Shown here: piece after piece, positions 46,572 through 53,918 of the stretch | Layout: each line of letters opens with the position of its first letter | How positions within the stretch are numbered: position 1 is the first letter of the stretch | Origin: Chromobacterium rhizoryzae | GTDB taxonomy: Bacteria; Pseudomonadota; Gammaproteobacteria; Burkholderiales; Chromobacteriaceae | Direction of reading: 5' to 3' | NCBI RefSeq assembly: GCF_020544465.1 | Contig: NZ_CP066126.1 | Location: 2,356,001 to 2,420,000, forward strand | Length of the DNA: 64,000 bases | The notes under the pieces: model-generated | Told to the model about the DNA's origin: nothing | Seen by the model: the letters and a program-made list of their open reading frames with translations, nothing else | Database searches by the model: none | Made by a program: the position numbers and the translations under genes

Positions 46572-47451
46572 CCTAGCGGATTTATCCAACTATGTCAACA
46601 GTTTAAAACGGTATGGGTGGGTTGAAATTGTGAAGAATAGTTTCCGCCACCTATATATATAAGAGAACACAAGAGCGGATAGCAAACAACCTATCATGTC
46701 AATAGTTTCGTAACTTAAAGGACTCTGAAAGAGTTTTCGCCACCTATATATAGAGCCCGAAAAGGAAGGTGCTAGAATAACATCATTGTCAACTACTTTA
46801 TCAGCATGATGATCGACTTTATTATCAACTTATCTTCAAGTTGTTCTTGATTTAAACTTTGAACAAATACTTGAATAACCTTCCTTCGGAGGTGATCTCA
46901 AAGTTATCTCAAACCCATTCAAGTAACTTTGAAGCTGTATTGATCAATTTTATACAGATAGCCATTCTTAAACCTCTAATTCAAATACCTCTGTTCATGT
47001 TTTTTTAAAACACTCTTGTTCATGGGGTTTATGCCTTTGCGGGTTTCAAAGGTTCTAAAGGCTCTTATACAGCTTTTATAAGCCATCATCGACCTTAACG
47101 GCTATTAACAGCATCTGACTCCAGGGTTAAAAACTATGTTTTATGCCACCATGCATTCACTACATTTTATCCGCTCTGGTTATTAATACGGGTGTCCGAT
47201 GTAGGCTTGATTAATCAGGGTTTGCTCTGTTTGTCAATAACTCATGAGGTGTTTCTATTGCCATTCTGATACAACTATCTTCCTGGATTTGATGGCCTTG
47301 GATCATGTTTTTTCTTAAAGAGGTTAGCCAAGTTCATTGAAGTTAGCCTAGCTTTGATACGCTACCGGATAAGAACTATCTTCAAAGTGGGCTAGAGTTG
47401 TACTGTAGTTGATGCAGCGCGGGACCTTTGTAAGCGGCTAAGGGAAGGAAG
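46572..47451. other. AT-rich stretch without a clear gene
   Basis: An 880-bp stretch, the lowest-GC part of the window, with stops in all frames. It holds a 21-bp direct repeat (46639-46659 and 46732-46752, one mismatch) containing CGCCACCTATATATA. The copies differ at the TA run (five versus four TA units), and both read SFRHLYI in one frame. A small ACCTTCC-TTC-GGAGGT hairpin lies near 46881. The rest shows no feature I can name; it looks like decayed phage or plasmid DNA. Confidence 0.55.
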
Positions 47452-47763
47452 TCAGACAACAGTAAGGCTGTAGGTATGCCTCAGCGAGCCATCTAAATTA
47501 AAGATTTCAATAATAGGACCTTCTTTAATTGTTCCCATAATGTCCTTTACTCCAAACTGCGCTGTGTATCTTGCATGCGCGCCTCCAGCGTGAAGGCTGC
47601 CCCACGGCCCCTTGTAGGCGATGATAGGATAGCCTTCGATGGCTGTGTTCCAAGCGCCCACAGTGCCTACTATGTTTCCATCCCCATCAAAAAGGAAAGT
47701 GCCGTTTAGAACTGTCAGCGTGTCACCTATGGCGTAATACGCGCCTTCTTTCAGCTGGAACAC
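47452..47763 (-). CDS. Uncharacterised 103-aa island protein
   Basis: Not recognised. It is rich in Gly, Thr and aromatic residues, with alternating beta-strand patterns (AYYAIGDTLTVLNGTFLF, DGDGNIVGTVGAW, PIIEIFNLDGSLRHTY). It is probably a small all-beta protein without a signal peptide. An AGGAGG box ends exactly at an ATG (47769), leaving no spacing. The GTG two codons later (47763) has a 6-nt gap and is the better start. It stands alone, facing away from the resolvase gene. Confidence 0.55.
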   Translation of the reverse strand: MFQLKEGAYYAIGDTLTVLNGTFLFDGDGNIVGTVGAWNTAIEGYPIIAYKGPWGSLHAGGAHARYTAQFGVKDIMGTIKEGPIIEIFNLDGSLRHTYSLTVV

Positions 47764-48179
47764 AGGCATCCTCCTAGTTACAGTCTATATGAGCATGCAA
47801 AAGGCATTTCTTATTGAGTATGGGACATGGCTCTGAGGCGTGCAAGGTGGCTAAAAGTGCCGGAAAAATTTAAATGGGTATCTGAGATAAGAAGGGTGCG
47901 AACTACCCCCCAGGGGGTGTCTCGAAGGGGCTATATACTGACCAAGCTCATGTAAGCACTCTTGAAAACATGTGGGCTGTCTTTGTACCCAAAGGCTTAC
48001 CAGATGCTCTTCCCGGCCTTCCATGGGGCGGCAGGGTACCTTTTGAAGGTGGCTCTTTGAGTACACCCTATGAGCCACAGTTCAGCCCCCATCACCAGTA
48101 TGGATCAAAAGTGTTGATTTCAATCTGAGCCATGGCTAGAATGTGAGCCATAGTTTATGAGCCATTTGGAGCAGCAACC
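47764..48179. promoter_or_regulatory. Upstream region of the serine recombinase with repeated TGAGCCA boxes
   Basis: About 410 bp without a supported gene. TGAGCCA occurs in the same orientation at 48071, 48126, 48144, 48158 and again at 48181 over the recombinase start codon. A CCCCC/GGGGG palindrome lies near 47915. Such clusters before a resolvase gene can be a recombination (res-like) or autoregulatory site; the spacing is irregular, so this is tentative. Confidence 0.45.
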
Positions 48180-48740
48180 ATGAGCCAGACCATCGCTTAC
48201 CTTCGCGTCAGCACCGATGAACAAGACACAGCAGCCCAGCGCAAGACCATCGAGGACCGCTACAAGATTGAGCGCTTCTATTCCGATGATGGCGTTTCTG
48301 GCGCAGTAAAGGCCATGCTGCGGCCTGAGTTCAAGGCTTGCTTCGACTATGTGCGGGAAGGCGATACGCTTGTAGTGGCCGCTATAGACCGCTTGGGACG
48401 CGATACCATTGATGTTCTGTCCACGGTGGAAGCCCTACAAGCCAAAGGCGTGTCTGTAGTATCCATGCGGGAAGGCTTCGACCTATCTACACCCATCGGC
48501 AAGGCCATGCTGGCGATGCTGGCAGCTGTTGCCGAGCTTGAACGTGGCAACATCAAGGCCAGACAGATGGCAGGCATAGAGCGCGCCAAGGCCGAAGGAA
48601 AGGCTCTAGGCCGGGTAAAGACAATTGATGATGGTGAAGTGAGGGCATGGCGCATGGAGAACGGAGCCAGCATAAAGACGACTGCTGAACGTTTTGGGAT
48701 ATCTCCGGCTAGTGTGAAGCGGGCTTGCGCCTCTGATTAA
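48180..48740 (+). CDS. Serine recombinase (resolvase/invertase family)
   Basis: A 186-aa small serine recombinase. The nucleophile Ser11 is in YLRVSTDEQDTAAQ, the arginine motif is VVAAIDRLGRDTID (about 66-79), and the EGFDLSTPIGKAMLAMLAAVAELERGNI block matches the family's long E-helix. A C-terminal HTH (TTAERFGISPASVKRACAS) binds DNA. Length and domains are complete. It may resolve or invert part of the island; no inverted repeats that would form an invertible segment were found nearby. Confidence 0.93.
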   Translation: MSQTIAYLRVSTDEQDTAAQRKTIEDRYKIERFYSDDGVSGAVKAMLRPEFKACFDYVREGDTLVVAAIDRLGRDTIDVLSTVEALQAKGVSVVSMREGFDLSTPIGKAMLAMLAAVAELERGNIKARQMAGIERAKAEGKALGRVKTIDDGEVRAWRMENGASIKTTAERFGISPASVKRACASD

Positions 48741-48805
48741 ATAATAGGCGACAGTTAATCTGTAATATTTTGTATGTTGACTATAAGTAAATTCAAAGGG
48801 CTTAT

Positions 48806-49954
48806 ATGGATAATGGAATTAAATGTTGCGCCTTATGCACAGTTCCGATTACGCCGGATATCGATTCCGATGAGCATGTTATTCCTGCATCGATTGGAGG
48901 GCGGTGGGTGGTTCGAGGTTTTATTTGCAAGTCATGCAATGATGAGGGAGGGTTAACTTCAGAGGCAGAGATTTCTAATCGGTTTGGCTGGTTTTCATTG
49001 ACGGCCGGTATTAAAAGAGAGTCTGGTAAAAAAGCTCCTCGCCCTATTATCATGAAGACTGATGACGGCAAGAAAGTCTTGCTCAAGCCGAATGGTGTTA
49101 TTGAATCCTGGGAGCGGACTCTAGAAAAAATACCAACTGATGATGGAAGGTTGTTGATAAGTGGTACCCGTCCATCCATGAATGAGCTTCGAGAGATGCT
49201 GAGTGGGTTAAAAAGAAAGCATCCTGATATAGATATTGAATCGGCTATTGGTAATGCAAGAGTTGAAGCTTCTTATAAGCCCATTACTCACAATTTTGGT
49301 GGGTTTGGAAGTGATGCTTTTTGGCGGTCGGTTGTCAAGACTGTTTGCGCCGTTGCTTGGAGTTTGGAGTTGAATGAGCAAGACTGTGAAGTGGCGGTCA
49401 ATTATTTGAGAAAGGGCGAAGGCAAGCCATTTAACTTATTCTACGGCAGGGACGTTATTCTGAATCGTCCTATGGATCAATTGTTTCATTGTGTAAGCCT
49501 GCGTTCTGATAATGAAAGAAACTTACTTTTGGGGTACGTTGAGTATTTTGGAGTATTTAGAGGAGTAGTAATGCTGTCAGATAGTTACAAAGGAGGGGAT
49601 GTTGATAGAACTTATGCTGTTGATCCTGTTTTGGGTAAAGAGATTGATTTGACTGTTGATTTGCATCTAAGTGATCAAGAAGTTGATCAATTTCAAGATG
49701 GCGCAATTCTGAATGGTGAAAATTATTTGGCTGCTTTCGAGCAGTCCATTGCTATTGCACTAAGTCTTTCTGAGAAGAGTAAGCTGGACATGGCTATAAA
49801 TTCAGCAGTGGATAAGGTATGTAATGACATGGGGATTCAGTCTGAGCAAGAGATTGCACCAGAGCAAGCTCTAGAGTTTTCTAGGCGAATAGCAGAAGCT
49901 ATGGCCCCATTTTTTTTGGATAGAATTAGAGCCAAACATTTTACTTTCGATTGA
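48806..49954 (+). CDS. HNH_5-type endonuclease-like protein
   Basis: A 382-aa protein. The N-terminus has a zinc-bound HNH module: Cys8 and Cys11 (CCALC), SDEHVIPASIGGRWV with His24, and Cys41, Cys44 and Asn45 (CKSCND). The rest, about 330 residues, has no motif I recognise. Proteins of this layout occur as single genes in variable islands and are suspected anti-phage nucleases, but no function is established. AAAGGG precedes the ATG. It is the last gene before the right island end. Confidence 0.75.
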   Translation: MDNGIKCCALCTVPITPDIDSDEHVIPASIGGRWVVRGFICKSCNDEGGLTSEAEISNRFGWFSLTAGIKRESGKKAPRPIIMKTDDGKKVLLKPNGVIESWERTLEKIPTDDGRLLISGTRPSMNELREMLSGLKRKHPDIDIESAIGNARVEASYKPITHNFGGFGSDAFWRSVVKTVCAVAWSLELNEQDCEVAVNYLRKGEGKPFNLFYGRDVILNRPMDQLFHCVSLRSDNERNLLLGYVEYFGVFRGVVMLSDSYKGGDVDRTYAVDPVLGKEIDLTVDLHLSDQEVDQFQDGAILNGENYLAAFEQSIAIALSLSEKSKLDMAINSAVDKVCNDMGIQSEQEIAPEQALEFSRRIAEAMAPFFLDRIRAKHFTFD

Positions 49955-50014
49955 TGGTTGCGTCATGTTTTGTCGCATTATTGCAACAAAATATATGATG
50001 CTCGGGTGCGATTG

Positions 50015-50039
50015 TTGGTGATACTTTAAGTGATACTTT
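50015..50039. repeat. Right GTGATACTTT direct repeat
   Basis: Two 12-bp-period units (GTGATACTTTAA, GTGATACTTT), matching 37884-37908 with one mismatch in the same orientation. It lies 57 bp inside the right attachment core. Confidence 0.75.
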
Positions 50040-50096
50040 GTGGCTGTTGTTTTTATAAGTCGTTGAATTTAAATGGTTGGGTATGGTCGTGTTGAA

Positions 50097-50160
50097 TTGC
50101 GCTTGAAAAGTCGCATTTTTCTCTTGTTCGGCTATGACTGTCGCTGATTATAGCCTGACA
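50097..50160 (-). promoter_or_regulatory. attR core with relic ftsK start and promoter
   Basis: 50097-50117 repeats the left core. On the minus strand it reads ATG then RLFKRN, nearly the ftsK N-terminus (MRFFKRK), before running into a stop 15 codons on. Just upstream is a consensus -10 TATAAT (50152-50147). This looks like the original ftsK promoter and start, now cut off from the gene. A GACACGC/GCGTGTC hairpin further upstream probably ends anmK transcription. Confidence 0.65.
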
Positions 50161-50232
50161 CGCCCGGTTTAAGCGTGTCGGAATGTATTCAGCTCCGCTG
50201 ACAAGACTTGATGGCGTTCCCTATTGAAACGC

Positions 50233-51330
50233 TTAGCGGGGATACAGCGCGCCGAGCACGCGTCCGCCGGCTGCGCCGGTCACTTCCGGCAGGTTGCCGG
50301 CCAGGCGGCGCAAGAAGCGCCAGCCCAGCCAGGCGAAGGCGGCGGCCTCCACTTGGTGCTCGGGCAGGCCCAGCGCGGCGGTGCCGGCGATGGCTTGCTC
50401 CGGCAGCAGCGCGGCCAGCCGGCGCATCAGCGCGCCGTTGCGCGCGCCGCCGCCGCAGACGAAGACCGTCTGATTGCCGGGGCAGTGCAGGGCGATGGCC
50501 TGGGCGATGCCGCGCGCGCTCAGTTCCAGCAGCGTGGCTTGCACGTCCGCGGCGGGCACATGGCGGCCCAGCAGCTTTTGCTCCAGCCAGGGCAGGTCGA
50601 ACAGATCGCGTCCGGTGCTCTTGGGCGGCGGCAGACGGAAGAAGGGTTCGTCCAGCAAGGCCTGCAGCAGCGAGTTCTCCACCGCGCCCTGCGCCGCCCA
50701 CTGGCCGTCGGCGTCGTAGGGCCGGCCCTGGTGGCGCAGGCACCAGGCGTCCATCAGCATATTGCCGGGGCCGCAGTCGAAGCCGACCACCGCCTGGCCC
50801 GGATGCAGCCGGGTCAGATTGCTGATGCCGCCGATGTTCAGGATCACGCGGTTTTGTTTCGGCGCGCCGAACACCGCCTGGTGGAAGGCCGGCACCAAGG
50901 GCGCGCCTTGGCCGCCGGCGGCCAGGTCGCGGCTGCGGAAGTCGGCGATCACGTCGATGCCGCTCAGTTCGGCGAGGCGGGCCATATTGCCGATTTGCCA
51001 GGTGTAGCCGGCGTCCGGCGCGTGACGTATGGTCTGGCCGTGGCTGGCGACGGCGGCGATGTCGGCCGGCTTCAGTCCCTCGGCCGCCAGCAGGCCGTTG
51101 ACGGCCTGAGCGTAGAGTTCGGCCAGTTCATTGGCCAACCGGGCGGCGCGGTCCAGTTCGTTGTCGCCGATCGCCTGCAGCGCCAGCGCCTGTTCGCGCA
51201 GCCGCGGCGGGTAGGCGACGAAGTGGTCGGCTTCCACGCTGGGCGCGCCCTGTTCGTCGAAGCGCACCAGCACGGCGTCGACGCCGTCCAGGCTGGTGCC
51301 GGACATCAGTCCGATCAAGCGTTCATTCAT
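50233..51330 (-). CDS. anmK: Anhydro-N-acetylmuramic acid kinase
   Basis: A 365-aa sugar kinase that opens and phosphorylates 1,6-anhydroMurNAc during peptidoglycan recycling. Family blocks: RLIGLMSGTSLDGVDAVLVR at the N-terminus (phosphate loop), VASHGQTIRHAPDAGYTWQI, RVILNIGGISNLT, GFDCGPGNMLMDAW and VFVCGGGARNGALMRRLA. Its ATG overlaps the stop codon of the M23 peptidase gene (TGATG), so the two are coupled. Its downstream side is the right edge of the island. Confidence 0.96.
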   Translation of the reverse strand: MNERLIGLMSGTSLDGVDAVLVRFDEQGAPSVEADHFVAYPPRLREQALALQAIGDNELDRAARLANELAELYAQAVNGLLAAEGLKPADIAAVASHGQTIRHAPDAGYTWQIGNMARLAELSGIDVIADFRSRDLAAGGQGAPLVPAFHQAVFGAPKQNRVILNIGGISNLTRLHPGQAVVGFDCGPGNMLMDAWCLRHQGRPYDADGQWAAQGAVENSLLQALLDEPFFRLPPPKSTGRDLFDLPWLEQKLLGRHVPAADVQATLLELSARGIAQAIALHCPGNQTVFVCGGGARNGALMRRLAALLPEQAIAGTAALGLPEHQVEAAAFAWLGWRFLRRLAGNLPEVTGAAGGRVLGALYPR

Positions 51331-52664
51331 CAGTCTAGCAATGCGATATTGGTGGGCAGTTCGCGCAGCAGTTTCAGGTGCGCGGTCAGCGATTGGTTGC
51401 CGGATTTGAATTCGGCCAGCTGGGTGGCGCTCAGGCCCGGGGTCGGCAGCGCGTTGGTGGCCGGGTCCACCGCCTGGCCGTTGATCCGCACTTCAAAGTG
51501 CAGATGCGGGCCGGTGGAGCGGCCGGTGCTGCCGACATAGCCTATCACCTCGCCGGCCTTGACGCTCTTGCCGGAGCGGGCGCCTTGGGCGAAGCGGCTC
51601 ATGTGCGCGTACAGCGTGGTCATTTTCTGATTGTGGCGGATTTCCACCATATTGCCATAGCCGTTTTGACGCTCCACCTTGACCATGGTGCCGTCGGCCG
51701 GGGCGATGATGGGGGTGCCGGTGACGGCGGCGTAGTCCACGCCGGAATGCAGGCGCAGCGAGCGCAGGATCGGGTGTTTGCGGAAGCCGAAGCCGGAGCT
51801 GATGCGGGCGTTGGCCACCGGCTGGTGGCTGAAGCCCTGTTTGATCGGCTTGCCTTGCGCGTCGTAATAGGCGCCGGATTCGCTGTCGTGGGCGAAGTAG
51901 AACGCCTGGTGTAGCTTGCCGGAGCGCTGGATTTCCACCGCCAGCAGGTTGCCGGCGGCGATGGGCGCGCCGTTGTAGAGCAGGGTTTCGTACACCAGAT
52001 TGATGCGGTCGCCCTTGCCCAGGGAGTTGATGTTGAACTGATCGGCGAAGATTTCCGTCAGCTGGGCGCGGATGTCGCGCGGCACCTGGGCCTTGGCCAG
52101 CGCGGCGCCGACCGAGCGGGTGATCAGCAGCGAGCGCACCGTCTGCACCGCCTCGGTGGCGATCGGGTCGGCGCTGGCCTGCCATTCGCCTTTGACCTTT
52201 TCGATGGCCACCAGCACCTGTTCGCCGTTCTCGTCGTCATTGAGGAAGCGCAGGCCGAAGAGTTCGCCCAGATCGTTGGTTTGCACCGACAGCGTGGCGC
52301 CGGTCTTCAGCTTGAGCAGGTCCTTGGACAAGGGGCTGGAGTGCAGGAAGCGGTTGGCTTCGCTGTCGCGGATGCCCAGCCGGTTCAACACGCGGGCGAT
52401 GGTGTCGCCTCGCTGTATCGCCTCGTCCCGCCAATAACGGGTGCCGCTCTCGCTGAAGCTGAAGGCGGGCAGGCTGAGTTGTTCGGTCACTTCTTTTTGC
52501 TGGATGTCCGCGGCGGCGGGTTGGGCGCCGTTCTGAGCCACGGCGAAAGCGGTGGCCATGCCGAACAAGGGCAGGGAGGCGGCCGCGCCGATCAAGCTCA
52601 GATGGTGGTTCATCAGCTTGTGGAAGCATTTTTGCGGGATATGTAGCAGTTTGCGATAATCCAT
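51330..52664 (-). CDS. M23 family metallopeptidase (MepM-like)
   Basis: A 444-aa envelope endopeptidase predicted to cut peptidoglycan cross-links. An N-terminal hydrophobic segment (LIGAAASLPLFGMATAFAVA, about residues 25-44) anchors or exports it. A central OapA/LysM-like region (IQRGDTIARVLNRLGI) is followed by the LytM domain. Zinc ligands are in LHSGVDYAA (His, Asp) and GPHLHFEVR (second His of HxH), with TLYAHMSRFA between them. The product joins anmK in one wall-remodelling and recycling transcript. Confidence 0.92.
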   Translation of the reverse strand: MDYRKLLHIPQKCFHKLMNHHLSLIGAAASLPLFGMATAFAVAQNGAQPAAADIQQKEVTEQLSLPAFSFSESGTRYWRDEAIQRGDTIARVLNRLGIRDSEANRFLHSSPLSKDLLKLKTGATLSVQTNDLGELFGLRFLNDDENGEQVLVAIEKVKGEWQASADPIATEAVQTVRSLLITRSVGAALAKAQVPRDIRAQLTEIFADQFNINSLGKGDRINLVYETLLYNGAPIAAGNLLAVEIQRSGKLHQAFYFAHDSESGAYYDAQGKPIKQGFSHQPVANARISSGFGFRKHPILRSLRLHSGVDYAAVTGTPIIAPADGTMVKVERQNGYGNMVEIRHNQKMTTLYAHMSRFAQGARSGKSVKAGEVIGYVGSTGRSTGPHLHFEVRINGQAVDPATNALPTPGLSATQLAEFKSGNQSLTAHLKLLRELPTNIALLD

Positions 52665-52904
52665 CGTTCACTATAAAAGGCTGGCCATGAGCCAACCTTA
52701 TGTAAATTCCGTATTTGCCAATCACAGGCCTTGCGGCCGCGTCTCAACATTTGGGGAGCTTGCGCGGCATAAGTTCCTGTGCAAACTGTAAATTATAGCC
52801 GCGATTCCGGATGCTATCCGCCTGATTTCGCCGGGCGCCCATGCCAGGGCGTTTTTGCAAGGCTTTGATATTACTTCGATCTTGTCATCCATGTGTAGCG
52901 ATAA

Positions 52905-53912
52905 ATGAAATTGACATTGTTGTTGCCCGGTCTGCTCTGGCTGGACGGCCACGACGGCGCCGATGTGTGCAAGGGCCTGGATTTGCCCGCCTTGCAGCGT
53001 CTGCTGGGCCAGGGCGAACGCGCCGCCAGGCCGGCGGCGCTGAGCGAACTGTTGACCGCGCCGTGGCGCGGCTCCGCGGCAGGTCTGGCGCGGCTGCGGG
53101 CGCGCGGCGCCGGCCTGCCGGCGGAGCGGGGGGACTGGCTGCTGGCCGATCCGGTGCATGTGCGCGTGGACCGCGACCGCGCCTTGCTGGCCGATATCGG
53201 CGTGATGAGCTTGAGCCAGGCCGAGGCTGAAACCCTGGCCGACGCGGCGAACCGTCATTTCGCCGACGACGGCTGGCGCATCCACCCGCTGGAGCCGGGC
53301 CGCTGGCTGCTGCAGCTGGACGCGCCGGCCGCCGCGAGCTTCAGTCCGCTGCCGGACGTGGTGGGCGAGGACATCAACGCGCATTTGCCGCAGGGCGAGC
53401 GCGGCCTGGACTGGAGCCGGCTGCTGAATGAATTGCAGATGCTGTTGTACGCCCATCCATTGAACGACGAGCGCGAGGCGCGCGGCGAACTCGGCGTCAA
53501 CAGCCTGTGGCTGTGGGGCGGCGGCGCGGAGCCGGGCTGGCGCGCGCCGGCCGAGCAGGTGTTCGCCGACGAGGACTGGCTGGGCTGGATCGCCGCCGAG
53601 GCCGGCGAACCCTGCTTGCCGGCGCCTTACGATTTTTCCGGCTTCGTCGATCAGGCCGGCGGCCGCGACAGCCTGCTGGTGCTGGACGCGCTGCAGGCGG
53701 CGGCGCAGTACCGCGACGCCTGGGGCTGGCGCGAAGCGCTGCAGCGCCTGGAACGCGACTGGTTCGCGCCCTTGCTGCAGGCGCTGCGCCAGGGCCGGAT
53801 CGACAGCCTGGTCTTGCGCGCGCACGGCCCCGAGGGGCTGGAGCTGAGGGCGCGCCGCAACGACCTGTGGAAATTCTGGAAGCGGCCGCTGCCGCTGTCC
53901 GCCTTGTATTGA
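52905..53912 (+). CDS. COG4255-type protein of unknown function
   Basis: A 335-aa protein, often labelled phosphoglycerate mutase-like in databases. Recognisable strings are LTLLLPGLLWLDGHD at the N-terminus, WSRLLNELQMLLYAHPLNDE, and GELGVNSLWLWGGGA (about 190-205). The remainder is Ala/Arg/Leu-rich. No catalytic motif is evident, so the mutase label is doubtful. It lies 6 bp before recJ, a pairing typical of betaproteobacteria and suggestive of co-regulation only. Confidence 0.7.
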   Translation: MKLTLLLPGLLWLDGHDGADVCKGLDLPALQRLLGQGERAARPAALSELLTAPWRGSAAGLARLRARGAGLPAERGDWLLADPVHVRVDRDRALLADIGVMSLSQAEAETLADAANRHFADDGWRIHPLEPGRWLLQLDAPAAASFSPLPDVVGEDINAHLPQGERGLDWSRLLNELQMLLYAHPLNDEREARGELGVNSLWLWGGGAEPGWRAPAEQVFADEDWLGWIAAEAGEPCLPAPYDFSGFVDQAGGRDSLLVLDALQAAAQYRDAWGWREALQRLERDWFAPLLQALRQGRIDSLVLRAHGPEGLELRARRNDLWKFWKRPLPLSALY

Positions 53913-53918
53913 GAAAAC

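Larger units (their letters stand above)
37803..50117. mobile_element. Integrative genomic island inserted at the 5' end of ftsK
   Basis: About 12.3 kb of lower-GC DNA bounded by a 21-bp direct repeat starting TTGCGCTTGAAAA (37803-37823 and 50097-50117, one mismatch). The left copy forms the ftsK start codon region and the right copy recreates it beside host-like DNA. Inside each end, about 57-60 bp in, are GTGATACTTT direct repeats. A tyrosine integrase gene is the first gene. The cargo is a VgrG/lipase/immunity module, a phage Rha remnant, small unknown genes, a serine recombinase and an HNH protein. No conjugation genes are present. Confidence 0.8.

Noticed and set aside
46639..46752. A CRISPR array
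   Set aside because: Only two copies of a 21-bp repeat, 93 bp apart, with coding-like content and no cas genes. No CRISPR array was seen elsewhere in the window.
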